From Pseudorasbora parva (lineage: Eukaryota; Chordata; Actinopteri; Cypriniformes; Gobionidae): a stretch of 64,000 bases of DNA. Location: contig NC_090186.1 in the NCBI RefSeq assembly GCF_024679245.1, forward strand, positions 31,551,946-31,615,945. The letters run 5' to 3'. The translations under genes and the position numbers were made by a program. This document shows, piece after piece, positions 1 to 12,023 of the stretch (position 1 is its first letter; every line of letters starts with the position of its first letter). The notes under the pieces were generated by a model. It did not search any database and was not told the DNA's origin. It saw only the letters and a list, made by a program, of their open reading frames with translations.

Positions 1-192
1 TTTTAAAAATGTTTAAATAAATAAACCGTTTGTCCTGCTGATGCAAGTAAATTTTGTTAAGAGGTCGCACTGGTGCCACCACCACAATGCCCAACTGATA
101 AGAGCTGCCATTTCTGTTATATCAAACAGCAAACAAAAGCAGAACGGAACCAAAATGGCAAATATCAAAAACCACTAGGCCAGTGTTATATA
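1..192. other. hmcn1 intron sequence, nothing recognised
   Basis: AT-rich sequence ahead of the first transposon. No exon, RNA gene or repeat family is recognised. It would lie within the first intron of hmcn1, whose first coding exon is at 14.6-14.8 kb on the minus strand. Confidence 0.5.
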
Positions 193-378
193 CAAACCCG
201 ATTCAAAAAAGTTGGGATACTGTACAAATTGTGAATAAAAAAATAATGCAATAATTTACAATTCTCAAAAAATTATATTTTATCCACAATAGAAGATAAC
301 ATCAAATGTTGAAAGTAAGACATTTTGACGTTTTATGCCAAAGATTAGCTTATTTTGGTTTTTATAAGAGCTACACAT

Positions 379-844
379 TAGGGCTGTGCGATATTGAAGA
401 AATATGCGATATGCAATATCTTATTATTAAATAATGCAATATTCGATACGATATTGCTATTAGTGAGTAAAATCTATTTCAATTATGAAAGCATTTGTGT
501 TTCACATTCTCTTCTAAACAACTTCTAAAAGTGATTAGCAGTGTTTTAGCAAACATTTATGTCACAAATCGTTCACATTTCGGTGTGTGTATGTGTTTCA
601 GATAGCGCGAGACTGTAAGTTATTGTTTTTCACAAATTATTATGTTTAATAACTCTTTTTAATATCAAGCAAGTCCCATAAGTAACAGTCATATGCCCAG
701 CCTATTCTCTGCTTTATGTGTCGACCTAAAACTGACACTTTTCACAATGTTGAAGTAGCCTATTAAAATAATTCAGATATTGCATACCGTTGCGATACGT
801 ACATTTGCGATATTTCGATAATTTTGATATATTGTACAGCCCTA
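379..844. mobile_element. Non-autonomous hAT-type element, nested in Tc1
   Basis: The ends are TAGGGCTGTGCGATATTG and the near-complement ATATTGTACAGCCCTA. The element is flanked on both sides by the same 8-bp sequence CTACACAT (371-378 and 845-852), the target duplication length of hAT transposons. The interior is AT-rich with repeated CGATA-like steps near both ends and no coding capacity. Removing the element and one duplicate restores the surrounding Tc1 sequence. Confidence 0.85.
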
Positions 845-906
845 CTACACATTACAAAAAAGTTAGGACAGGTAGTAATAAGAAGCCAGAAAAGTGAAAT
901 GTACAT

Positions 907-1413
907 TTAAAGGTACCATGTGTAAAAATTAAGGTAAAAATATCCAAAAATTGACCAACACACATCAAAAGAATGAGAAGAAATAAGGGCGATGATGTCA
1001 TTAAAAAAATGTCAAGTTATAGTGCTGCAGAGATATCAACCTTAATTAGCATTAGCATTACTAGCCCCGGCCCGACAGGTATCGTAATACCAGTCTCGGC
1101 CATGGGAGGCGGTATGCGGGCAACATAACCACCAGCCAACCTGGCGTACTTGAACCTGATGTCAATCATGTGGAAAGTACAGCCCACTACTTCATTTCAG
1201 TTCAGGGAAGAGAGTGGACGGATGGCCAAAGCCCTTGGCCCCTTAAATGTATCTGATATGATAAAAATAGCTGTTTTTACCTGACCGGAAAAAGCGGAAG
1301 TGCGGGCGCCCAGCGACTATGTCCTGTCCCGTCATAATAAAAGTCCCGGTACTCGCGAGCCGTTTAGAATAGGCGCCCTCCAGTGGAAGAAAAGTTGCAT
1401 AGTGCACCTTTAA
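907..1413. mobile_element. TTAA-flanked non-autonomous transposon nested in Tc1
   Basis: TTAA borders both ends (907-910 and 1410-1413), with short inverted ends reading TTAAAGGTACC and GTGCACCTTTAA. Joining the flanks at one TTAA gives continuous Tc1 leader sequence (ACATTTAAGGAACAGCTGG). TTAA duplication is typical of piggyBac and Kolobok-type elements; which one cannot be told without a transposase. No intact ORF. Confidence 0.72.
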
Positions 1414-1452
1414 GGAACAGCTGGAAGACCATTTGCAACTTATTAGGTCAAT

Positions 1453-2690
1453 TGGCAACCTGATTGGGTATAAAAAGAGCCTCTCAGAGTGGCAGTGTCT
1501 TTTAGAAGTCAAGATGGGCAGAGGATCACCAATTCCTCCAATGCTGTGGCGAAAAATAGTGGAGCAATATCAGAAAGGAATTTCTCAGAGAAAAATTGCA
1601 AAGAGTTAAACTCAAGTAACTTATCATTCACTGCAGTGCATAATATCATCCAAAGATTCAGAGAAACTGGAAAAATCTATGTGTGTCAAGGCCAGAAAAC
1701 CATACTGGATGCCTGTGATCTTCAGACCCTTAGACGGCACTGCTTCACAAACAGGAATGCTACTGTAATGGAAATCACAACATGGGCTCAGGAATACTTC
1801 CAAAAAACATTGCCGGTGAACATAATCCCACGTGCCATTCACTGTTTCAGGCTAAAACTCTATAGGTCAAAAAAGAAGCCATATCTAGACATGATCCAGA
1901 AGCGCAGGCATTTTCTCTGGGCCAAGGTTCATTTAAAATGGACTGTGGCAAAGTGGAAACTGTTCTGTGGTCAGACAAATCAAAATTTGCTTTTGGAAAA
2001 CTGGGACGCCATGTAATCTGGACTAAAGAGGACAAGGACAACCCAAGTTGTTATCAACGCTCAGTTCAGAATCCTGCATCTCTGATGGTATGGAGTTGTA
2101 TGAGTGCGTTCTGCATTGGCCAGCTTACACATCTGGAAAGGCACCATCAATGCTGAAAGGTATATCCAAGTTCTAGAACAGTGGTTACCAACAACGTTCC
2201 TGGAGGCCCACCAACAGTGAACATTTTGCATTTCTCCTCAAACACATCTGATTTAAGTAATCCGCTTAGTAGTGACAAAACCTGATGCAGGTGTGTCAGA
2301 CAAAGGAGACATGCAAGATGTTAACTGTTGGTGGGCCTTCAGGAAAGTGGTTGGGAACCACTGTTCTAGAACAACATATGCTCCCATCCCATCCAGATGT
2401 CGTCTCTTTCAGGGAAGACTTTTTATTTTCAAACATGACAATGCCAAACCACATACTGCATCAATTACATCATGTAAGAAGAAGGATCCGGGTACTGAAA
2501 TCGCGAGCCTGCAATCCAGATCTTTCACCTATAGAAAACATTTGGCGCATCATAAAGAGGAAGATGTGACAAAGAAGACCTAAGACAGTAAAGCAACTAG
2601 AAGCCTGTATTAGACAAGAATGGGACAACATTCCTATTCCTAAACTTGAGCAACTTGTCTCCTCAGTCACCAGACGTTTGCAGATTGTTT
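1453..2690 (+). pseudogene. Tc1-like transposase, frameshifted remnant
   Basis: Coding remnant of the host Tc1 element. The frame beginning near 1512 gives MGRGSPIPPMLWRKIV, the usual Tc1 start region. The reading then shifts frame several times; one shift falls near 1970, and the central and C-terminal parts appear in other frames at 1938-2156 and 2285-2569. A 185-bp hAT-type MITE interrupts it at 2179-2363. The family enzyme is a DD34E cut-and-paste transposase that binds the terminal repeats and inserts at TA. This copy is dead by frameshift and insertion. Confidence 0.85.
2179..2363. mobile_element. Short hAT-type MITE inside the Tc1 transposase
   Basis: A 185-bp element with ends CAGTGGTTACCAA and TTGGGAACCACTG. 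It is flanked by a perfect 8-bp duplication TTCTAGAA (2171-2178 and 2364-2371). The terminal CAGTGGTT and 8-bp duplication fit the hAT superfamily. It splits the transposase remnant; excising it with one duplicate rejoins Tc1 sequence. Confidence 0.88.
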
Positions 2691-2860
2691 AAAAAAAAGG
2701 GAATGCCACACAGTGGTAAACATGGCCTTGTTCCAACATTTTTTTAGATGTGTTGGAAAGTGTCCAACTTTTTTGGAATCAGGTTTGTATTTTGTTTAGT
2801 TGAGTACTTATCAAATTTTAATGTTTTAATGCGAAGATTTGTAAAACTAAAAATAAAGGT

Positions 2861-2972
2861 GTAGGCCATATCACCCTGTAGCCCAAGACTGGTTTCACAC
2901 TGAAGCTAAGCAGGGCTGAGCCTGGTCAGTACCTGGATGAGAGCAACTGGGAAAACCAGGTAACTACTGGTT
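2861..2972 (+). repeat. 5S rRNA-derived repeat (SINE3-like or 5S pseudogene)
   Basis: The sequence follows the 5S rRNA gene in order: a 5' part resembling GGCCATACCACCCTG, then GAAGCTAAGCAGGGCTGAGC, CCTGGTCAGTACCTGGATG and a 3' part CTGGGAAAACCAGGT. These cover the internal promoter blocks (A box, intermediate element, C box) that bind TFIIIA. The middle of the 5' half is diverged from true 5S, so this is not a functional rRNA gene. 5S-headed SINEs (SINE3) were described in zebrafish; whether this copy is one or a simple pseudogene needs comparison with the consensus. Confidence 0.75.
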
Positions 2973-3429
2973 GAGCTAAGTTGATAGAAATACAGAACAT
3001 CACACAAATATATAAAAGAACATTTTGATAAATAAACCTAAAAAAACCTGCCTAGAGAGGAAAAGAACACTTTGAGTGCGTTTACATGCATGTTCTTAAG
3101 CCGGTTAATGTTCTTAATGCCTAAAGTGGGTCGCACACTGGACGCGAAGCTCAGCACCGCGCCGCGCCTCAGGTATCTAACACCAGACGCGCACATTATA
3201 TACACACAAGCTCAATTTTGAGCAACTCAATTTTTCGTCTTCTGACAGAAGAGCTGCACGATGGGTGTATCTTGTAGCACAGGGTGAAATCATTATGTAC
3301 ATTGATGATTTGAGGGAAATATAAGACTTGAAGCGAACACACAAACGTTCTTCCCCATGTGAGCTGGAACTTTATTAAAAATAAATGAAGTATCACAAAT
3401 TCCTAATATTAGGATCCAAAGGAAGCTTA

Positions 3430-4033
3430 GGCCGGGGACACACTGCAAGCGTGGCGTGAGCATCTCGGCTGCGTGGCATGTCTGTTTTTAATTCGGTTCC
3501 CATGCTAACCGGTTAGAGCTTGCACACTGGCTGCGTGACACTCACGGCTGCATGCTTGAAATAGAAGAGACGCCTATTTTACAAGCGCTTCCAGGCAAAG
3601 TAGTATAGGAAAAGATGTTTGTATGTCATTTTGACACAAATACATATTAATAAAATGACATTTTCAAGTTTAAAGGCTCTAGGTTAACATAAATGCAGAT
3701 ATAGGACTATGTAATAATAAAAAAACAACATAATTATCAATTTTGAACAATTAAACATGTCAATACTGAACCAAATATTCTGTAGCCTATTTTGCCGTCA
3801 ATACTGTAGATATGTATGGTCAATAGGCTACTGCCAACGTTGTCTTTGCTGTATCAATAGGCAATATATTTATATTTATCATGAAGTATAGGGCTTCCCT
3901 GCACATCAATAACAGCAGCAGTGCTGCGTCAGACACGCTTCTTGTGTGCAACGACAGGGAAAACGCCACGCAGCCGCCCCGCGGCTGACACGCAACAGAA
4001 ACGCCATGCCATTATTGCAGTGTGTCTCCGGCA
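3430..4033. mobile_element. PIF/Harbinger-like MITE
   Basis: The ends are GGCCGGGGACACACTGCAA and the complement of TGCCGGAGACACACTGCAA (two mismatches in 19), each next to a TTA trinucleotide (3427-3429 and 4034-4036). A 3-bp TTA/TAA duplication is the mark of PIF/Harbinger elements. The interior is partly GC-rich (GCGTGGCG, CTGCGTG motifs repeated in inverted orientation near both ends) and has no intact ORF. The flanks (about 3125-3429 and 4037-4220) look like an older host repeat with GC-rich ends. Confidence 0.65.
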
Positions 4034-4036
4034 TTA

Positions 4037-7000
4037 TGCAGTGACTGTGTTCTTCCACAATATCTTGCTATCTCCTTCAGCCTGTTTATTGCTGCTGGCT
4101 AGCGAGCTGATCACCTCCATGAGACGGTGGGCGGGGCTACTGAATTAGACATTTTGTAGAGGCAGTGTTTCGTCGCGCGATGACGTAAGAATGAAGCTCA
4201 CGATCGTTTTCTGGGCCTGGTGTCTATAAAAGTTTTCAGCTCTGAAACTTACAGGATAATCTTATATTACCATGACCTTTTATATATCAAAAGCTCAAGA
4301 GAAAGTTGATTTCTCAATTCTTAAATCCCTTTAAAATAAACAAATAAATCTTGCACAAGTGGTCAAGGTGCATTGTGCAAAATGTTCTTCCCAACATGCA
4401 CTGCTGCTGGACACCAAGAAGGTTCTAGTGACAGGGAGCATAAGAAAACCCTTAGGACATGTCCTAAAAGCCTCTTATTTGGCTTTTTACTCAATATTTG
4501 AATTAATGGTCCTGTCAGCTCATATTTAGAAGAGTTAAAATAAGTTATAGGAGGAAATTAAACTTTTCATTTCATGATCATATGCTAAAAAAAAAATTGT
4601 CTGGACCATGTTCAAAACAGTTAATACTTAAAAATAAAGTTTCTTGGTCCTTTTCTTGAGCGATACTTCACTATAAATCAGCTCATCTCAGCTACTCTAT
4701 ATGAATAATATCTACATAACATGTGGCTTCCATTACATTCAACATACAATAATATAAAAAGCAGAACCATTGGCTGCAATGTAAGACTGCTGGACCTAAC
4801 ATATAGAGCGTTGGTTGATATACATTTTCTTTTAAGCCTTGCCAAGTCACTGATTGCAAGTCTATAACTTTCTCATGTCATGAAATAACTGGATTTAACT
4901 GAATTGTACGATGTGAACGCTGTTGGTTTACAAGTGTGACCAAAGTAACAATATATTTGGATAACATAGCTGCACAATGTTTTGTTAAAAATGCGAGAGC
5001 TTTGAAAAGCTAGACTGACTCAAGTGTCTTGGCAGCATTAGCTTGAATAGGATGAACATAACAAAAAAATAAATTGTATTTTGCATCATATATCATCGGT
5101 TTTATAGCAAAAGTTTATCCTGTTTTGGTACAGTATGAGCTTTGAGGGCTTGCTTATTGTAACAAAGTCAATGGCAAGTTTAATGGAAACCAACTGTATA
5201 TTGGTGCAAAGTATTTGTCATTACTCATATGAGCCCAACAGGGCCAAAATGTTATATGATGTAAAGTGCACAAACTCTTTCAATAAACAGCAAATGTTTC
5301 TCTGATGTGGAGTGCATTTTTTCCATTGTGTCAGATATCCTATAGACAAAGACCCTGCACCACTGGCCCGAATCATCGACCACACACATGCTCCGTTCAC
5401 TCAAAACCACAAACCCAGAGAGGACTCCGTCTAACAATCCATTTCCTCACACTTCTTTCATACTCACACCACAAAACTTTCAGCAGGTTGGCCTCTAAAG
5501 AAAAGCCTAAACTGAAGGTCAGAAGGTGTCCATCACTTGCTCTGTAAAACCAAAAGTCAGACCAGAGATCATAACACAGACACAGCAGATGCTGACATGC
5601 CAGCTGGGAGCTGAGTGGCGTTTTTTCAGCCGCTCAGGAAATGTTTCGGCAGTGAGACGGTGACTCCCCTGGGAGAAAAAAGGGAAGACAAAAAGGGATG
5701 AAGAAAGACAGGAATAGACAGACTCAGAAAGGAATGCAAATCAGGGGTCGAGAGCAGGGGAGAGATGAAAAAAGACATGAAAGCTAACCAATTCCATAAA
5801 AAGTATAGAAAATCATTATGAAGAAATCTCTTGCTACTCTCAATCTTTCAATGTTTTTTTTCTAGGAAAACTAGTCATGTCGTGTCATATGCAGTATTAA
5901 GCTGGCTCTCATTTGGATGAGACTAGTTTTCCCCTATGGAGGAGGTCAGTTAAATGGGTGTTTAAATACATGCTTAATTCTGAATTGGATCAAGTCAGTG
6001 TTTTTTTCCTCACACAGCCTCCATAAAATGTACTAAACGAATTGCATACTGATTTTCAGCTCATTTAAAGCTCCTCTGAGAAATCTAAACCCGGTCGAAT
6101 TCAGGACTGTCTGCAATTTTGTGCGTAATTGTTTCACTTCTCATTTATTTTGACCTTTGTCGAACTGTAACTAAAGCTAAATGTCTTGTTCCATCTCATT
6201 GTGGATTTCCCCCCAAATTTCTGAGTTAAAAAAAGAAAGACATTTGGTGTCTCAAGTACTGCTGGCTTCACATCCAATGAAAACAGTCAACTAAATCAAT
6301 AACCTGATCACAGGCTAACTACTGTAGTTGCACCATCAAGCATAATTCATAATTCACTTTATTCATTCCTATAATAATAAGCCTATATTCATAATTGTAT
6401 AATTCTATCATGCTTATAGGATCATTTCAAAAGTTTTTTGTTTTGTTTTTTTGTGATGTATCCAGACAGATACTTCCATATTAGTGGTCAACTAATATTT
6501 TGATATTTTGATTTGATAGCTGATGCTGATGCCGATATCTTAGAGCAATGTTAATTTTACATACAATAGAGAGGGACTATGACATAAGTATGACTTGGCA
6601 GGATATAGCACAACAGGAAAAATGTAAAAGCCATAATTACAGTACATGAAAACATCAGTATGCTAATAATCATAAATCAAAAGTACTAATTCTATCAGAA
6701 CAGCACTTCAGAGAGCTGTGACGAAAGAAGTGAAGCATTCATTTCAAACTGAAATTGACCTATTTCACATGCTTGACAGAAAAAAACTAAACATTTATTT
6801 AGATAAATATGTACTTGCTTGCATCATCCAAAATCCTGTCACTAAACACAAACAGACTCAATTAATACAGACCAAATGAGTTTTCCTATAGGAGCAAAAA
6901 ACTGAAAAAAGCTGTGAATGAAAAACTTAACTATGCACAAATTACCAAAATAGCCCATCCTCTCAACATCTAAACAATTATCCCATGTAGCAGATTCAAA

Positions 7001-9268
7001 TTTTGATCATATTACATAATTGTGAAGTGCAGAGTAATCACCTCCTTACAGCCTGGCGTGTTCTGAAAGATTTTTCACGTTTTCAACTTTAGTTAGTGTG
7101 TGTAATGTTTGAGCACCAAAAATATCTGCAAGGTTACAAAACTCAAAGTCCACTCCAAAGGAAGATTTACACTTACTTTAACAGAAAACCCTTTTCAAGA
7201 ACTACAACAAACGGCTTGTTTGGACTAAAACACACTTCTTCCGGATCTTGTGAAGTCACAATGTTACTCATTTAAATAATCCCGCCCATGGAATATGCTA
7301 AAAAAAAAGACGACCTTTGCTCTCTTTTCCTCGCACATATGAATCAAAATCAACTGAACTGACACAATGGTAAAAGGTCGGAAGACCGATGTTCATGTTG
7401 CACGTTGCGCATTCAGAGAATTGTTTCCCTTGAATTACCACAGGGTAATTGAACTGCACACAAAAAACGTTTCTTACTCTGACAAAGAGACAAGCGTTTC
7501 CGCATGTGCAGCTGACATAAACCACACTTACGATAAACAAACCCCCCCCAAAAAATGTAAAAAGTGTTTTCTGTGTTCACACAAATCTTTCGCAATGTCT
7601 TAACAGCCGGTATTCGCACAGCTGGAAACACGTCCGCTAATGTCCAATTTGCAACCATAGACTCATTTGAACTGATTCATTTTAAAAGGATGAACTTTTG
7701 CTTTTTACATATAAGAGGTCATCATATTATAAAAATATCCTGTACGTTTCAGAACTGAAAGCATCCTTGCTAGTCCAAAAAAAAGCTTTTATTGACACCA
7801 GGCTCAGCAAACGACATGTTTTTTAAAGTGGGGATCGTTTGACGTCAAAGGGAACATGTAACATGTAAGTAACTGTGTTCATTCTAATACCTGATCTGAA
7901 ATGTAATGATTCATTGCGTTGTTTCTCTTAGGATGAAAATAATTTGTTATTTAACGTGATTAAATTATATAAATAAAGCAATCAAAGAAAGCTCATTTTG
8001 CAATCGTTCAAGCAGCATGGGCTGAAACTGTGAACAGTGAGAGTTTATCAGTGACGCATTTATAAGTGACTGAGTTCTGGAGTCGCGTCAAAACTCCCGT
8101 TTTATTTAACAAATCTCTTAACTATATCACTATATCACGAGATTCTGCTTTCAACCGCTCAATCTCTGCAACCTTTCATGCCCTAATATAATGCCATATA
8201 TCTAAATGTAATGCAACATTTTTCACGATTAGTTAACCACATGAGAGCTGTAATAGTAAAAATGCACTAAAAGAGAGGGTAAAACTATATCGAATGGAAA
8301 TACGTTAGCCAATTACAGCAGTAGACCTTTAGACTGAAGTCTGACAGCAGACATGCCCCTTAAAACAGTGTTCAATGCCACTGAAGGGCCACTCCTAATG
8401 GGACAAAAGAAACTATACAATCAAATTACACGACACAGTTTTTAATCACGCTGATGTTCAAGTGTTCGTTCTTTAAATAAGTTACATTTTAGTTAGTTGA
8501 TTTTATAAAAAACATGGGTGTGTTGTTAAGAGATTGATAACTTTGAGCAAAGCAGTCCCTGATGCACTAACGGACATTTTTCGGGAACCTCGGAAGGAGA
8601 TTGGAGCTTAAACTTTAATCTGATAAGAGTAATTGGAACCCTGATATTGCGACTCAACTTTGCGCTCACTGCACAGACTTGAAACCCAAGATGTCAGCGC
8701 CATATTTGACCACTGGTGGTTTCAGTTACGTCAACAGAAGAAAGTGAAGGCATGTCATCCATCTTTTTTTACAGTCTATGGGGTAAAACAACTGATCTGT
8801 CCAACACTTAACTCACAAATTGGTTTATAATCATTTAATCAAACACCTCTGAAATGAAAATGCAAGTGTGCTTACCCCATTTAGCAAGAGTGGATAGTAA
8901 GAATTATCCTTAATAATTCACAGTATTTTCTGGTTATTTGTATTCACAATGTGTAGTAAATTACATATGAAATACATATGGTGAAACCAGAACAAACAAG
9001 TTGTTGTTAGCTAGCTGCTATTTTTATTAATTAGATTATTTGTTAATAAACTTTTTAATGCTACTTTTTTAATATTGATATGATTATACACCAAAATACC
9101 GTTAAACAGTGTAAACAATGAAGAACAAAAGAAACAAACATTAAGGTAAGAGAGCATACATAATATGAGATATCAAAATGAGATAACCAAAAATAACAAA
9201 CTCCTCCTTTGCATTTATTTTAAATGTATTGTCAGTATTGGGTTTGCAAATCACGTGGATAGGGGACG

Positions 9269-9271
<3 letters not shown>
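4037..9271. other. hmcn1 intron 1, no gene seen
   Basis: AT-rich sequence with no coding exon that I can defend. Short ORFs here lack splice sites, homology and codon bias. About 8640-8781 resembles a common cyprinid interspersed repeat ending in ACAGTCTATGG. No hemicentin VWA or immunoglobulin exon was recognised in it on the minus strand. Confidence 0.5.

Positions 9272-9324
<53 letters not shown>
9272..9324. repeat. (TG)n microsatellite
   Basis: About 26 uninterrupted TG units. The Val-Cys repeat ORF over it is an artefact. Confidence 0.98.
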
Positions 9325-9326
<2 letters not shown>

Positions 9327-10872
9327 CAGCCATCAATGAAGACAATTTTTGACCCTGGAAAAACTTTGATCAAGACTTTTTGAAAAAAAGGGCATAGTAG
9401 GATCCATTTAAAACACCTGATAGATTGTGAGGCCCTAAAAGGCTAAAACTCAGTAGCTCCACTAACATTAGAACAAAGAAAAACACCTTTTTGGCATAAT
9501 TGAGTCAAACATATTTGTCAGATCATATAAATCAATTTGTGTATTTGTGTGTATTTGCCTATGTAGGGTAGCATGGCTCACTGAGGTATTTATCTTTTCA
9601 TTTTTAAAGAATAAAAATGTATGCATGATATCAAAGTACTTCAAAAAAAATTGCATAAGCAACTATTTGGCCTGAAGAAAGTGTAACTTTGCTCAACATC
9701 TGAAAAAGAGCCAATAATTTTCCACTAACTTATAACAGCTTCTAATGCAATTATACTCTAATGGTATCCATGTTTGTCTTTCAAACATCTGAAAATCATA
9801 CTGAGGCCAAATGTCATCTTTTGTCCTTTCATCCTTCATTCCAAAATCATCTCAAGTTCAACTTCCCAGCAGACTTCGACCTTTGCACTGCACCAGACAT
9901 AAAAGGTCACAGAATATCTCTGTGTCCAATCAAAACAATTCCAACAGCTCAGAAAGTGCAAACAATGGCCAAATATATGGTCACAATCTAGAAGGAATCC
10001 CAAGAACTGCAGCAAATTGTTCCTAATGCTTGTAGTTTACTTACTATCATTCAAAAGTTTATAGTCAGTAAGATTTTTTTTTGGAAAGAAGTCCCTTATG
10101 CTCACCAAACCTGCATTTATTGAATCATATGCAGTAAATATATAATTATTGTGAAATAGTATTACAAATGAATGGTTTTAAGTGCTTTACAGTAGCTACA
10201 TTTTAAATGTTTTACTGCCACTTTTGAACAATTTAATGTGTCATTGTCATATATGTCATGAGCCCCCCTATAAATATTAGGTTGTTTGAATAGTTTTAAG
10301 TGCTTTACAGTAACTACTAGGTAGCACTTTTTTTTTTAAATGGCTCCTTGTGTAACACCTGAGGCACCGGAATCAGAGTTCACTGGAATCACTGTTCTCA
10401 AATTAGAGACTGTTATATTATTCGCTCCTCATCATTAAAGAGATGAAACAGAAGAATTACACCATACTCCACTGTACTCTGAAACCCTATTTAACTCACC
10501 CCACCCACCGTCATGAATTCTTGCCTAATGGCATCATTACGGGCCGTGTTCACGCCAATCCCCTTGTAATCTAGGGGCATTCTGAGATGAATGCAGCTTC
10601 TAAGGACAAGCACCAAAAGGGTCAAAGAGCTGTTGGAAATGAGCTTTGAAAATGTTAAAAGCATTGCAAGCATTATGTTCCTCCAATCCCGTTTTGAAAG
10701 CGTTGGTAACAGGTCTAACTAAAGGGAGCAGATGCGACCAATCAAATTGAAGAGTGCTGCAATGCTCCTTAAAAGTTTCGGTGATTTTCAACAAGTTGTA
10801 AGCATGTCATTGTTCATTCACAAAGCAGGTTGTCAAACAATTTGGTTAATTCATTTCAACTGCGATGGGATG
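9325..10872. other. hmcn1 intron 1, no gene seen
   Basis: AT-rich non-coding sequence. A short motif TTTTAAGTGCTTTACAGTA occurs twice, near 10174 and 10293, suggesting a small local duplication. No exon or RNA gene recognised. Confidence 0.5.
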
Positions 10873-12023
10873 TAGAGATGCACTGATTGCAATTATCTTG
10901 GCCAATTCAGATTTCCGTAATAAAAAAAGAACAAATTGCAAACAACATCAAAATGAAATTCAACAGAATAAAGAGATATGCAATAAACAGGGCTTTACGT
11001 GTTTTTTTTTTGTTTTTTTGTTTTTTACAATAAATATACCGGTATATTCAGGTAAGAAATAATACAGAAATTAAAGAAAAATATCAAATGTAAAATAACT
11101 GTATACTATTCTTTGTTGAAAAAATTAAAGAAAAAAGGTTGAAGATACACACGTTAGTCAGTCAAGAGCAGAGTGAATTTCTCTTTGTCCTTTGATTAAC
11201 ATGACAGACAGCAACAGGTATATTAGGCTGCTGTCACTTTAAGAGTTTATGCACGGAGAGAATATACGGTTATACAACATGTGTTATCTTTGCACTATTT
11301 TAACTATTAACTATTTACATTCCAAAACTGACTGCATTTACCTGAACCCAACAAGCAATTTTGTGCTTAAGACATCTAAAACACTCCAAAACAATGTAAA
11401 ATTTGGGCTGTCAGTGAAAATGTAATAGATGTCTAATTCCAACCAAGAATAGACTAGTCATCTAGATAAAACATGAACATTTCAAAGAAATTAAACTATG
11501 TACCTCATACATCTCGCAAGTTATTTTGGCAAAAACAGCAACCAAATTATTTATTTTGGCTATAAGTGGGTTACTCTCATAGCCTGACTATATCGGGTCT
11601 ATTGTTAACAGAGACAGTGAAATGACGGTTATTGCTTGCTGGGAATACTCAACAAGCACGGGCACTCTGACATTCAGTGTGTATTTGACCGTTTACACAC
11701 AGTAAGCCACTCATTTTGGTACTTGCGCACACTTTTGGGGTGAGCCCAAAACCTGTACGAATTAGTACAGTTATTCTCAATACAAGCACTATTTAACCGA
11801 AGCGAATGAAATGAGTGAGTGAGAGGAGGTGAATGTGATACTTCGCAGTCAGAGAGAAAAAGAGCGAGAACGCGCAGCTGGTGCTATAGCCTGTGTCGCT
11901 GGCAACAAAATGGACCAGCTCAAAATCGGAAAGACACGAGACTGACAGGCCGGTCACTGGTCCTAGCCGAGCATGCGGGAAAACTGCTGATTCCAGTCCA
12001 TGGACGTTAGATCAGTGTCTCTA
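10873..12023. mobile_element. Probable degraded hAT element
   Basis: The left end TAGAGATGCACTGATTGC and right end TTAGATCAGTGTCTCTA are imperfect inverted repeats of the TAGAGATGCACCGAT type known from fish hAT families. The span is 1.15 kb. No matching 8-bp duplication survives, so the exact ends are uncertain. The GC-richer tail (11810-12010) may be a decayed coding or regulatory part, but no transposase motif is readable. Confidence 0.5.

Larger units (their letters stand above)
193..2787 (+). mobile_element. Tc1/mariner transposon, decayed, with three nested insertions
   Basis: Both ends carry matching inverted termini (CAAACCCGATTCAAAAAAGT at the left; the complement of ACTTTTTTGGAATCAGGTTTG at the right), each bordered by a TA target dinucleotide. 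The interior holds a plus-strand Tc1-like transposase from about 1453 to 2690, broken by frameshifts. Recognisable pieces are the helix-turn-helix region (about 1510-1700), the central DDE region (HDNAKPHTA around 2440) and the SPIENIWRIIKRK motif with the last catalytic Glu (around 2530). The copy is longer than the usual 1.5-1.6 kb because three other elements sit inside it (379-844, 907-1413, 2179-2363), each flanked by its own target-site duplication. Part of the right terminal region is deleted. It cannot encode active enzyme. Confidence 0.93.
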
